This document shows positions 33,740-41,937 of a DNA stretch of 43,927 nucleotides, piece after piece. The stretch lies in assembly GCA_009911365.1 (NCBI GenBank), contig QXXF01000028.1, forward strand, positions 1 to 43,927. Reading direction: 5' to 3'. Source of the stretch: Clostridiales bacterium. GTDB taxonomy: Bacteria > Bacillota > Clostridia > Peptostreptococcales > Anaerovoracaceae. Each line of letters opens with the position of its first letter. Position 1 is the stretch's first letter. A program made the position numbers and the translations under genes. Under the pieces are notes generated by a model. It ran no database searches, was not told where the DNA came from, and worked only from the letters and a program-made list of their open reading frames with translations.

Positions 33740-34850
33740 TTACACCAACATGGAAATGGTATTGGCGTTCAATTGGAAATCCTGGGACTTAGAAATTTGG
33801 CGAGCAAATTGATTCCAAGAATCCACGAACTTGTTAAAAATCCGTCCTAGTGTCGGAACCTGGAACGTGCATGTAGTATTTGGATGATAAACGCTTGGAA
33901 TTGTCATAAAACTGATTCCAAAAGCCGTTATCACTGTACCTGTCCACCACATTGTTTTGATCTTGCTTTTGGTTGCTGGTAGTTCGCACAAGTTCGATTC
34001 CCTTCAAAATCGCCTCTGAGTAATTGCGCTCCGCTTCGTTGTAAAGAAGCAGCATCTTCTCACTTATCGCACGGATCACGGACATATCGTAAACAGGATT
34101 GGCAACCTTGTCATAATAAGGCGCGTCATACATCACCTTTATCCGCTCATTTTCCTTGTCAATGGCCCCTGTGATCCAATGATTCACAGATTCAGACATT
34201 CTGCCTGCCAGATTGCCCAATTCCTCTCCAACCTCCACATACAATCTGTTTTTTAACAGGAGCGCCCCTACCTGCATGCCGATGCTTTCCTCGTTTCCAC
34301 CCATATCAAACAAATCCATGGTTTTGATTTCCCTTACCATGCGATTGGCAAGAACAATTTCTGCCATGGAATAATGACCGTCAGAATCGACATCCTCCTG
34401 GCTTGCGGCACCAGCCACTTTTTGCAGCTGTTGTGACATGTATGCCACGTCATTTTGTAGTCATGCGTCCTCTGTACCCTTCAATTTGGCAAAGTCCTGA
34501 TTGTTTCTGATGAACTCGCTGTATTGTTTGACTTTTTGGACTTCACCACTGCCGCCGTTTTAATCCATGAAGCCGCCCACGTTTTTGGCAAAATAATTCG
34601 CCATGCTGTTTTTCTTTTCCAAAACCATGGCCTCTAAATCGCTTTTATAGCTTTCCAGCTGTTCACCGCTGAAATTCGCCTCTAAATGCTCCAATGTCGT
34701 CACGTAAGTTGCCGCAAGGCGGCCAAGATTGGCATCCAAACGATCGCTGGTCGGCATGAAATCCACCGCAAAATAGAACCGCCCTTTGTCCCATTGGGTG
34801 ATTGTCCGATTGTTCAAATAATCCGAACTTATGCTTGCATCAATTCTCAT
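33740..34850 (-). pseudogene. broken gene of unknown family downstream of agrB
   Basis: One reading frame of about 370 codons that I cannot assign. It begins MRIDASISSDYLNNRT at 34850 behind AGGAGG and is interrupted by TAA at 34560-34562 (after VGGFMD) and by TGA at 34461-34463 (after KGTEDA). The frame between and after is protein-like: NGGSGEVQKVKQYSEF, then AYMSQQLQKVAGAA. A third lesion, one extra T in a T5 run near 33834, shifts the frame; the end would be NKFVDSWNQFARQIS to NANTISMLV. It looks like a helical, soluble protein without a signal peptide. A promoter with an overlapping inverted repeat lies upstream. It may once have been an agr-controlled gene; that is inference. Confidence 0.75.
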
Positions 34851-34866
34851 GGAGGAAACCTCCTGC
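34847..34866 (-). promoter_or_regulatory. Shine-Dalgarno hairpin of the broken gene
   Basis: On the minus strand GGAGG, TTT and CCTCC directly precede the ATG at 34850, so the ribosome-binding site can pair with the bases next to the start codon. It could reduce translation. Confidence 0.45.
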
Positions 34867-34914
34867 TGCCAGTTATGGCAATATTTTTTGATGAACCACT
34901 CATTCCTCCCTATC

Positions 34915-34944
34915 ATATTACCTTATCCCACAAGGTAAAAACAA
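34915..34944 (-). promoter_or_regulatory. promoter with overlapping operator-like inverted repeat
   Basis: On the minus strand TTGTTT (34939-34944), an 18-base spacer and TAATAT (34915-34920). A perfect 7-bp inverted repeat TTACCTT/AAGGTAA (34918-34924, 34932-34938) fills the spacer and touches the -10 box, where a repressor could act. Confidence 0.5.
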
Positions 34945-34981
34945 CACTTGCTTTCACTAAAAGGAATGTTTGTTTTTCAAC

Positions 34982-35547
34982 TTATTCCTTGTTGATCGTA
35001 TCCGGAAAAAACAGCAATACAGATGTCATCATGATTGCGATTAAAACGCATTGAGCCGCACTATCATACGCCGAAAACTCCAATACGAAAATCAATGCGC
35101 TTTCAAATATGACAATCCTTCTTGCTGTTTTTCTAAAGGCTCTGTGTTCTGCCTCGCTTAACTTTTTGTTCTTGCTCTCCACCGGTACTTTCACCCATAC
35201 GACCGCCGCACAAATAAAAGTTCCCAAAATCACAAAACGCAAACTCATCTCGCAACGGATCAAAAACAGTGAAACTGCAATGAGCAGAGTAGATAAGCCA
35301 TAGCATAATCTTGGTGTTAGAGCATGGTAGCCTCCTGCATATTGCCGCAGTGGGATATAGGCCAGTGGAAATATAATGCTTTGCCAGATCATCCCTAATA
35401 TCGCACCCACCATTACTGATGTGGCAATATTGATTGTGAAAAGCAGTATTCTATTGATTCCAAACTGGTATAGCTCTTTGCAGCCTTTGGAATGACTCTG
35501 CGATCCACCAACATATTCGTCAGAGAATCGACTAATGCCTCCCTCAT
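34982..35547 (-). pseudogene. agrB: frameshifted agrB (AIP-processing membrane protease)
   Basis: An AgrB gene with one frameshift. AgrB is the membrane cysteine protease that cuts AgrD and forms the thiolactone peptide. The C-terminal 143 codons are open: LRQYAGGYHALTPRLCYG holds the catalytic His and Cys seven residues apart, as in AgrB, followed by four to five membrane helices. The N-terminal part begins MREALVDSLTNMLVDRRV at 35547, overlapping the agrD stop (ATGA), but changes frame near 35470: one A added to the AAAG run restores the expected AAKELYQFGINRILL. Total length would be about 188 residues, normal for AgrB. As written, the protein would end early. Confidence 0.85.
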
Positions 35548-35690
35548 CTGATTTTGCTCAGTTTCTTTGCGGATTCAGGTATCGGTGCCTGATATATATA
35601 ATGCGAACATGTGGAATTCACATTTAATGTTGTTGCCACAAGTGCTAGTGCCGCAAATAAGTTTCCAAATTTCATCATAAGTTTTTTCAT
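35544..35690 (-). CDS. agrD: AgrD-type cyclic lactone autoinducer peptide precursor
   Basis: A 48-residue precursor of an autoinducing peptide. The N-terminus (MKKLMMKFGNLFAALALVAT) is an amphipathic membrane leader, the core is NSTCSHYI with the ring cysteine at residue 28, and the tail YQAPIPESAKKLSKIR is the charged recognition region. Aligned by eye with the clostridial pattern, in which a five-residue ring precedes H/Y-Q-P, the ring would be Cys-Ser-His-Tyr-Ile. The start has AAAGGAGG at spacing 8. It is intact although its processing enzyme and sensor genes are broken. The stop overlaps the agrB start. Confidence 0.85.
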   Translation of the reverse strand: MKKLMMKFGNLFAALALVATTLNVNSTCSHYIYQAPIPESAKKLSKIR

Positions 35691-35744
35691 TTCATCCGCC
35701 TCCTTTCTATGTATTTCGGTAAATCTCATCGTGCCATATGACAA

Positions 35745-36410
35745 CTAGGGCAAACAAGTTTCTCCGAGTCCACTATTGATTAATAGATGTTTTTGAATAT
35801 CCGTTAAAATATCAACTCCCATTTCAGCCGCCTGGCCCAACTTGATATTCAGTAAGCCATCTACAATCGTATTGCCAGTCGCTGCGAATCTATGTTTTGT
35901 TTCTAGATCCATAAAAAGATCACCGAGATATGTTCCCGCCTCTTGATATTGCTGACGCCCGATCAATTGCTGTAAAGAGAGCAGATGATTCTTGATGTCA
36001 TGGCGCAGCGCAGTTATATTTCTTTCCGATTCTTTTGATAATACCATTTGATTTTCATAAGCTTGGTTTTGCTGCTTTAACAAAGCTAAATCCTCGCATA
36101 CAACTGGCGTTGTCACACTCGCAATCATTGCAAGTATCCTATGTTTCCACGCTCCAATATAAGTCGCAGCGACCAACAGACACCCAACAACGTTGGAGAA
36201 CATGATCATATTAGGTGAAAGCGCCCACACCAGAAAGCACATGCTGTTGCCCACATAGTAGACAACGTAACAAACACTTCTGGCGATTCTTCTATTCCTG
36301 GATGCGGCAACATGAAAAAATACACGAAAAAACATGCCTATGATGTAAATCCTGAAAAAATTCCCGATTAAATACACACTGCTGGCAACTGCGCCCAATT
36401 CTTCAATCAT
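35745..36410 (-). pseudogene. agrC: truncated agrC-like receptor histidine kinase
   Basis: An open frame of 221 residues that is a shortened AgrC/GHKL kinase. Residues 1-100 hold three or four membrane segments, about half of the usual six. The dimerisation helix with the phospho-acceptor His (NITALRHDIKNHLLSLQQLI) and the X region (NTIVDGLLNIKLGQAAEMGV) follow, but the ATP-binding domain is absent: the frame ends ...QKHLLINSGLGETCLP. Only 54 bases separate the stop from agrD, so the missing part is not nearby. The result reads like two in-frame deletions, near MIASVTTPVVCEDLALL and after DILTDIQ. It should not be able to phosphorylate AgrA. Confidence 0.75.
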
Positions 36411-36431
36411 GGCATTGAGTTCCCTTCGTGT

Positions 36432-37129
36432 TTATGGTTCCTGTAATAAAACCTTCCTCACTTTTTTCTGGTAACTCCTACTGATAGAAAGCTTAACCTG
36501 CCTGGAAATTTCCACCTCATCTGCTTTCCAGTATGTGACGTAGTAGCAGTTGATCAAGTAGGACTGATGGATTCTAATAAAATGGATCGGTGCGTTTTTC
36601 TCAATTTCATTTAACTTTCCATATAAGGTCTTTTCACCGTATTTAGTGTAGATTCTGACCATCCTGTTACTGCTTTCAAAATACAAAATATCGCCGTAGG
36701 GCACTCTGTAGTTTTCTGAATCAAAGCGAAATTCAAAATAGGAATCGTACAGCCTAGACAGAGCCATCGCTTGTTCCAAGTTGTCCAAAATCGCTTGCTC
36801 GGAGACGGGCTTGACTAAAAAATTCATCGGCCTGACGGAAAAGAGTTCCATGGCGTACTCCCGCTTGGCGGAAATGAATACAATTTGGACACAGTCATTG
36901 CGCAATTCATCCCGAATCTTTTTTCCCACATCAATACCGTTCATCTGGCGAAACTCAATATCCAAAAAAATCAAATCATAATGCGCTCCCTGCGCCAGTG
37001 AATCGTACAATTCCTCGCAATTGAAAAAAAAACTTCCGTATCTATGCCTCTATCCATGTATTCTTGAAAAATCTGTTCCAACTGTGCGCATATGGCCTTT
37101 TCATCATCACAAATGGCAATTGAAAACAT
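36432..37129 (-). pseudogene. agrA: frameshifted agrA-like LytTR response regulator
   Basis: A response regulator of the AgrA type, broken by a length change in a T9 run. The receiver begins MFSIAICDDEKAICAQLEQI at 37129, with acidic residues DDE, and continues after the shift as NCEELYDSLAQ, LIFLDIEFRQMNG (phosphorylated Asp) and FISAKREYAMELF. The LytTR DNA-binding domain follows (YRVPYGDILYFESSNRMVRI, FIRIHQSYLINCYYV). In the T9 run at 37024-37032 the frame is lost; T10 or T7 would restore it. The full product would be about 230 residues, a normal length. The 192-codon remainder still carries the LytTR domain. Confidence 0.85.
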
Positions 37130-37201
37130 GTCTAAAGACCCTCTTCTTTTTTTAATTTGGATCATAAGGTTTTTTACAGTAGTTCTTTCGCTGTTTTCTT
37201 T

Positions 37202-37822
37202 TTAAAATTCTTCATACTTGACAATTTCCCCGTCTTCCAGGGTTAGGGTAAATCCATGGCCCGGATCTGGGATCCATTTGTAAAAATGCTCCCGCTCTCC
37301 AGGGAAGTTTTGTTCCATGATAGAGGCGATGGTCCCGCCATGGCAGACCAAGGTGGTAATGGCGTCCTTTCCACTGTGGCGAACGGACAACTCTTTTAGC
37401 CGGTGCCTGCCAATAAGGATCTTTAGTCCCTCGCTGATTCTCTGTCCGAAACCATTAATGCTTTCTCCTCCAGGACTTTCCGCCCAACCAGTCTCATCGC
37501 CGCTCCATGCCGCATACTCCGGCACGTCCTTCAACTCCTTGTAGCTTTTCATTTCAAACTGTCCAAAGTTCATTTCCCGCAGTTCCTCGATCTGCTGGTG
37601 ATCCACTTCTCCATACACCATAGCCAGGGTCTGTTCGGTCCGCAGCATGCCCGTGGTATAAAAATCGCCGCCATCCGCTTGCGGATAAATCCCCTGCTCT
37701 ACCAACTCCCGCAGGCCAGCGATCCCTTCTTCCGCAAGAGGGATGTCCGCTGCGCCATAGTAAAGCTTTTTTTGGTTTCCTTCCGTAATGCCATGCCGTA
37801 TCAAATGTATTTGTGATTTCAT
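37202..37822 (-). CDS. cobC: histidine phosphatase family protein, probable alpha-ribazole phosphatase
   Basis: A 206-residue phosphoglycerate-mutase-type phosphatase. The RHG motif is in LIRHGITEGN, the second catalytic region is EELREMNFGQFEMKSYKEL, and the second His is in VCHGGTIA. In this setting, last gene of a cobalamin nucleotide-loop operon, it most likely removes the phosphate from alpha-ribazole-5'-phosphate or from adenosylcobalamin-5'-phosphate. Start at 37822 behind AAAGGGG; the ATG overlaps the stop of the preceding gene (ATGA). Other histidine phosphatases share the motifs, so substrate rests on context. Confidence 0.85.
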   Translation of the reverse strand: MKSQIHLIRHGITEGNQKKLYYGAADIPLAEEGIAGLRELVEQGIYPQADGGDFYTTGMLRTEQTLAMVYGEVDHQQIEELREMNFGQFEMKSYKELKDVPEYAAWSGDETGWAESPGGESINGFGQRISEGLKILIGRHRLKELSVRHSGKDAITTLVCHGGTIASIMEQNFPGEREHFYKWIPDPGHGFTLTLEDGEIVKYEEF

Positions 37823-38202
37823 TTCTTCCCCTTTATTTCCTGTCCCAGGCCGCAGAAAACCCGGACCACACAGTCCGCCTCTTTCGCTAGCCATACCATT
37901 GCTCTTCCCGTCATTTCCCGCATGTCCCGCAGTTCCCTTTCCATGGGTACGATGCCCTGAGAAACATCTGTGCAGATGATGACCTGATCCTCCAGCTCGT
38001 CCCGATGCTCCATCAGATAATCCTTGGCTTCCACGCCGCTGCGCACGCAGGCCAACACAAAATCCTCCAGACCATATATGGCATCTTTAGAAAAATCCAG
38101 CTGGGGCAGATCTCTCCCACAGGTAAACACGCTTTCCACGCCAAAATGTTCTTTCGCATAATCCAGCTTTCCCTGATATGCGCCTCCGATAATCAATTTC
38201 AT
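37819..38202 (-). CDS. small CobU-like nucleotide-binding protein
   Basis: A 127-residue protein distantly like CobU. It starts MKLIIGGAYQGKLDYAKE, a Walker A-like loop that lacks the Ser/Thr after Lys, and has VIICTDVSQGIVPMERELRD, a counterpart of the CobU VGxGIVP region, and a C-terminal AKEADCVVRVFCGLGQ strand. Since a full CobU is encoded two genes upstream, it may be a second subunit, a paralogue on the way to another role, or a kinase with altered activity. It starts 2 bases after cobS and overlaps cobC by 4. Small CobU-like proteins are found in cob operons of other Firmicutes. Confidence 0.7.
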   Translation of the reverse strand: MKLIIGGAYQGKLDYAKEHFGVESVFTCGRDLPQLDFSKDAIYGLEDFVLACVRSGVEAKDYLMEHRDELEDQVIICTDVSQGIVPMERELRDMREMTGRAMVWLAKEADCVVRVFCGLGQEIKGKK

Positions 38203-38204
38203 GT

Positions 38205-39011
38205 TTAAAATACCATCAGCAGGGACACCACTGCCGCCAGTTCGCTCCATACCAGCATGTAACCTGCGATATCACCGCTCATTCCTCCTAATTGTTTTCT
38301 TGCGTAAACGCCGCTGATCAAAGACGCAGCCAGTTGGCACGCCGCTGTCACAGCAGGAGTCAGGCCGCACAGCAGCATGGTCCTCCCATCCATGGCTAGG
38401 CCGCCTTCTAGCAGGATCCCTTCCACTACCATGACCGCTGCCGCTGCCAGCCAAATGAAACAGGGAATCCCCTGATACGCAGCGCCTTTCTGAAAGGACC
38501 GCTGATACTGACTAGTGGAAAGGGGCCTCTTTGCCAGGACCGCTCTGGCCGACATGGCTCTGGAAAGCACCGGCACCATGGAAAGGCACCACATCCGCAG
38601 AGGCGATTTCATTTCCAGTAAGGACCACATGGCTCCCCAAAACACCATGAACAGAATCACCGCAGTGATCACCGCAAAGGCTCCCACATGGGAATCCTTT
38701 AAGATCCGCTGACGCTCCGCCAAAGGCCGGCGGGACAAAATCGCATCATTGCAGTCCATGAACCCATCCAAATGAATGAACCCGGTGACAAGAAAAGGAT
38801 ACGCAGTCATGAGCGCCGCGAAGAGCGGGATGGGCATTCCCAGATAATAAAAAATCCAGTACATCCCGTACCAAATCATACCAATGATGACTCCCACCAG
38901 CGGAAACATGACCAGCATCAAATCACGGGCGTTTTCGTCCCACAGTTTCCAAGGGCAGGGAATGGCGCAGAAATTTCCCCATGCCATAAAAAATCCGGTT
39001 ATCAGTTTCAT
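38205..39011 (-). CDS. cobS: adenosylcobinamide-GDP ribazoletransferase
   Basis: A 268-residue integral membrane enzyme that joins adenosylcobinamide-GDP with alpha-ribazole to form the cobalamin nucleotide loop. Several hydrophobic segments run through the protein, with the conserved TGFIHLDGFMDCNDAILSRR stretch (Asp-rich active site) and ERQRILKDSHVGAFAVI. Length is normal. It follows cobU by 16 bases and precedes the small CobU-like gene by 2. Product assignment is secure. Confidence 0.95.
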   Translation of the reverse strand: MKLITGFFMAWGNFCAIPCPWKLWDENARDLMLVMFPLVGVIIGMIWYGMYWIFYYLGMPIPLFAALMTAYPFLVTGFIHLDGFMDCNDAILSRRPLAERQRILKDSHVGAFAVITAVILFMVFWGAMWSLLEMKSPLRMWCLSMVPVLSRAMSARAVLAKRPLSTSQYQRSFQKGAAYQGIPCFIWLAAAAVMVVEGILLEGGLAMDGRTMLLCGLTPAVTAACQLAASLISGVYARKQLGGMSGDIAGYMLVWSELAAVVSLLMVF

Positions 39012-39027
39012 ACTCGCCTCTTTGCCT

Positions 39028-39561
39028 TTATCCTTTGAAAAAATATGGATTTCCGTAACAAACTTCCACCACCTGTTCGCAAACCCAGGCCAGGGCCCGG
39101 TCGCAATCCGCCAGCCCTTTACGGTAAGCTTCTGTCAGCGCATCGTATTGAAGCGGATCCCCATAGATGAAATCTGAAACAAAGATCGTGTTTCCCGTTT
39201 GCTCCGCAAATTCCAAAAGTTGGGCTTTCACCCGCCCCGGCGCAGTGAAATCCACTTGCCCCGATGCGGTGAACATTTCATTGGACAAAAGGGCCGTCAC
39301 GCTGTCCAGCAGGAAAACGCCCCTGGGATCGGCCTGTTTCAAAGCTCCGAGGATGTCCCGCCCCTGTTCGATGGTGGTAAACCCCCAGCCTTCCCGTTCC
39401 CGAACATGCCGCCTGATCCGGGCCTGGTCCTCTTCATCTGTAGGAATCATGGTTGCCAGATAATAAAGAGACCTGTTCTTTTCCTCTGCCATGCGCTTGG
39501 CCTGTTCCTGGGCAAAATAGGACTTCCCGTTTTTACAACCGCCGCTGATGAATAGATTCAT
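39028..39561 (-). CDS. cobU: adenosylcobinamide kinase / adenosylcobinamide-phosphate guanylyltransferase
   Basis: A 177-residue CobU, which phosphorylates adenosylcobinamide and then transfers GMP to it. The P-loop is FISGGCKNGKSYFAQ, followed by LYYLATMIPTDEEDQARIRRH (the family's threonine/arginine region) and FLLDSVTALLSNEM. The C-terminal part FVSDFIYGDPLQYDALTEAY differs from the usual VGxGIVP motif, which interestingly appears in the small paralogue instead. The start ATG shares its A with the cobT stop (TAATG), so a start at 39570 is less likely. Very likely translationally coupled to cobT. Confidence 0.88.
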   Translation of the reverse strand: MNLFISGGCKNGKSYFAQEQAKRMAEEKNRSLYYLATMIPTDEEDQARIRRHVREREGWGFTTIEQGRDILGALKQADPRGVFLLDSVTALLSNEMFTASGQVDFTAPGRVKAQLLEFAEQTGNTIFVSDFIYGDPLQYDALTEAYRKGLADCDRALAWVCEQVVEVCYGNPYFFKG

Positions 39562-40676
39562 TAGAAACAATCTCCTTTTCGGATCTCTTTCAGATATTCG
39601 TCATTGATCTCCGCTTCCGCGAAAGTCGCCATGCGGTTCATCACGCCGCAGGCTCCCTCCATGATCTTGAAAGCCAGCGGGCAGCCGCTGCCTTCTCCTA
39701 GACGCATGCGCAGATGCAAAAAAGGCGAAAGGCCCAGCTCGTCTATTGCCAGCTTGTATCCCTGCTCGTAAGATTTGTGAGACGCGAACATATAAGAAAC
39801 GCAGGCTGGCGCGAATTTCGCTGCCACCAGAGCCGCTACCACGGATATATAGCCATCAATGACCACCGGCACCCGATTCACGGCGGCCCCAATGAAAGCC
39901 CCTGCCATGGCCGCGATATCAAAGCCACCGATTTCCGCTAAAATGGAAAGCATATTCCTTCCCTGACACCGCTCCCGAGCCGCATCCACGATCTCTTGTT
40001 TTCGGAGAAAGCTGGCCTCCACGATGCCGCCGCCTTTTCCCACTGTCCGGGAAGCGGGATGACCTGTGACCGCAGACAAGATTGCCGCACTGGTAGTGGT
40101 GTTTCCAATGCCCATTTCACCGATGCCAAACACGCTGTACCCAGACCGTTTCACCGCAGCAGCCATTTCCAAACCGATCTCCAGGGCCCGCAGCGCCTGC
40201 TGCCTAGTCATGGCCGGCTCCTTTGCCAGATTACGGGTTCCGCTGGCAATCCGCCGATCAACGATTTTATGAGTGTCGGAAAATGGTTCCTGGGTGTAAA
40301 GGCCTTTCGGCACACGGCCGCTGATCCCCACGTCCACGATCAAAAGGTCACTGCCAAAGCTCTCCGCCAAAGCACCCACTCCGGTGAGCCGTCTGGTAAA
40401 ATTAATGGTCTGTGCCAGCGTGACGCTTTGAGGCGCAGAAGCCACATTTTCTTCCACAACGCCGTTGTCCGCACACATGACTACCACACAAGTTTTCTTG
40501 ACTTCGTTTTTCACCTGACCAGTGACTCCTGCCATTCGCACCGAGATATCCTCCAGAATCCCTAGGCTGCCTGGCGGTTTTGCCAAAGATGCCTGACGCT
40601 GCCTGGCCGCTTCCATGGCTTCTTCATCTAAACAGCCGATGGAATCCACCACTTGCCTCAATTCCTGCTCTGTCAT
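39561..40676 (-). CDS. cobT: nicotinate-nucleotide-dimethylbenzimidazole phosphoribosyltransferase
   Basis: A 371-residue CobT, which makes alpha-ribazole phosphate from a lower-ligand base and nicotinate mononucleotide. It shows the family segments ARQRQASLAKPPGSLG, MCADNGVVEENVASAPQ, IGEMGIGNTTTSAAI, AMAGAFIGAA and PVVIDGYISVVAAL, and the C-terminal RLGEGSGCPLAFKIME with the catalytic Glu. It is the first gene of cobT-cobU-cobS-cobU-like-cobC, a set for base attachment rather than corrin synthesis. RBS GGAGAGAGG. No B12 riboswitch precedes it. Confidence 0.96.
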   Translation of the reverse strand: MTEQELRQVVDSIGCLDEEAMEAARQRQASLAKPPGSLGILEDISVRMAGVTGQVKNEVKKTCVVVMCADNGVVEENVASAPQSVTLAQTINFTRRLTGVGALAESFGSDLLIVDVGISGRVPKGLYTQEPFSDTHKIVDRRIASGTRNLAKEPAMTRQQALRALEIGLEMAAAVKRSGYSVFGIGEMGIGNTTTSAAILSAVTGHPASRTVGKGGGIVEASFLRKQEIVDAARERCQGRNMLSILAEIGGFDIAAMAGAFIGAAVNRVPVVIDGYISVVAALVAAKFAPACVSYMFASHKSYEQGYKLAIDELGLSPFLHLRMRLGEGSGCPLAFKIMEGACGVMNRMATFAEAEINDEYLKEIRKGDCF

Positions 40677-40723
40677 CGAAAGCCTCTCTCCTTTCCAGTT
40701 TTCCGTTCATGACGCATAAAACG

Positions 40724-40732
40724 ATTTTACCA
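40724..40732 (-). promoter_or_regulatory. extended -10 promoter of the cobT operon
   Basis: TGGTAAAAT on the minus strand is a good extended -10 box (TAAAAT at 40724-40729), about 45 bases before cobT. The -35 box is poor. Confidence 0.4.
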
Positions 40733-40783
40733 TAGCCTGGTAATGAAGTACAGGCTTCCGCCAGAAAACAGCTGAAAAAGCAC

Positions 40784-40812
40784 TTGAAAGTTTGCCTTAA
40801 TCTAGTTAGAAT
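40784..40812 (+). promoter_or_regulatory. sigma-A promoter of the EamA transporter gene
   Basis: TTGAAA (40784-40789), 17 bases and TAGAAT (40807-40812). It gives a leader of about 115 bases before the start codon. Confidence 0.6.
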
Positions 40813-40823
40813 AAACTTATCTC

Positions 40824-40857
40824 AAAAGTGCCGCACCGCATTTATTGACGCACTTTT
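40824..40857 (+). promoter_or_regulatory. hairpin in the EamA leader
   Basis: AAAAGTGC (40824-40831) pairs with GCACTTTT (40850-40857) around an 18-base loop at the very 5' end of the predicted transcript. A smaller GGC/GCC hairpin follows near 40864-40878. I recognise no riboswitch class in it. Confidence 0.4.
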
Positions 40858-40936
40858 CAAGATTGGCCTTGTTAAAGCCCAGGGAATATCAGAAGGGATA
40901 TTTCTATTATTATGAATTAAAGGAAATGGTGGTTTT

Positions 40937-41872
40937 ATGAACAAAAAATTACGGGGCAATTTGATGCTCTTGTTAACTGCGTTTATTTGGGGTTCTGCGT
41001 TTGTCGCCCAGCGGTCAGGAATGGACTATATCGAGCCTTTTACCTTTAATGGCTTGCGGTCCCTGATCGGAGGCGTGGCCCTGCTTCCTGTCATCTTGTT
41101 CATGAAAGGGAAATCCTCTCCAGAAGGCCCAGAGGCTTCTGAACAGGAACTTTCACAAGATGAGGCGCGGGCGAGAAGGAAAACGCTGATTTTGGGCGGA
41201 GTTTCCTGCGGCATTGTCCTATTCATCGCCAGTTCCCTGCAGCAGGCCGGCCTTGCCTACACCACTGCCGGGAAAGCGGGATTCATCACAGCGCTTTACA
41301 TTGTATTGGTTCCCATCATGGGCATTTTTATTGGGAAAAAGATTAAACCCATTCTGTGGCTTTGCGTGGGCATGGCAGTAGTCGGACTCTATCTGCTGTG
41401 TGTCAAGGAAGGATTTTCCCTGAGCAAAGGTGACTTTTTGGTGCTGCTCTGTGCCCTTGGTTTTACCATACACATCCTGGTCATCGACTATTTTTCACCA
41501 AAAACGGATGGGGTGAAAATGTCCTGCATCCAGTTCTTTGTCTGCGGTGCGATTTCCCTAGTTCCCATGTTTACTATGGAAACGCCTGTGCTGTCCAATA
41601 TCCTGACATGCTGGCTGCCCCTGCTCTATGCTGGTGTGCTGTCCTGCGGAGTAGGCTATACGCTGCAGATTGTGGCGCAAAAGGATACCAACCCTACCAT
41701 CGCGGCCATGCTCATGAGCCTGGAATCCGTATTCGCAGTAATTTCCGGAGCCATCATTCTTCACGAACAAATGGCACTGCGAGAAATCTTAGGCTGCGCC
41801 ATTATGTTTGCCGCCATCATCATCGCCCAGCTGCCTTCTAAAGAGGAACGGCTGGCAGCCAAAGAGCATTAA
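40937..41872 (+). CDS. EamA/DMT family transporter
   Basis: A 311-residue membrane protein of the drug/metabolite transporter superfamily. Ten hydrophobic segments are arranged as two EamA repeats; the first begins GNLMLLLTAFIWGSAFVAQR, the second near GDFLVLLCALGFTIHILVID, and the conserved C-terminal SLESVFAVISGAIILHEQM is present. An acidic loop (SPEGPEASEQELSQDEARAR) separates helices 2 and 3. These proteins export amino acids, nucleobases or other metabolites; the substrate is unknown. It has its own promoter with a structured leader. Confidence 0.9.
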   Translation: MNKKLRGNLMLLLTAFIWGSAFVAQRSGMDYIEPFTFNGLRSLIGGVALLPVILFMKGKSSPEGPEASEQELSQDEARARRKTLILGGVSCGIVLFIASSLQQAGLAYTTAGKAGFITALYIVLVPIMGIFIGKKIKPILWLCVGMAVVGLYLLCVKEGFSLSKGDFLVLLCALGFTIHILVIDYFSPKTDGVKMSCIQFFVCGAISLVPMFTMETPVLSNILTCWLPLLYAGVLSCGVGYTLQIVAQKDTNPTIAAMLMSLESVFAVISGAIILHEQMALREILGCAIMFAAIIIAQLPSKEERLAAKEH

Positions 41873-41937
41873 CAGGGCACTTTCAGACATTATCGTATAA
41901 CAATAGTTCCTACATTAATTAAAAATAGGAGGATATC

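Noticed and set aside
34461-34463. Selenocysteine or programmed readthrough at the in-frame TGA
   Set aside because: A TAA 33 codons earlier and a frameshift later in the same gene show decay; no SECIS-like hairpin directly follows.
40677-40936. Cobalamin riboswitch before cobT or the transporter
   Set aside because: No B12-box-like conserved block on either strand, and the cobT leader is too short.
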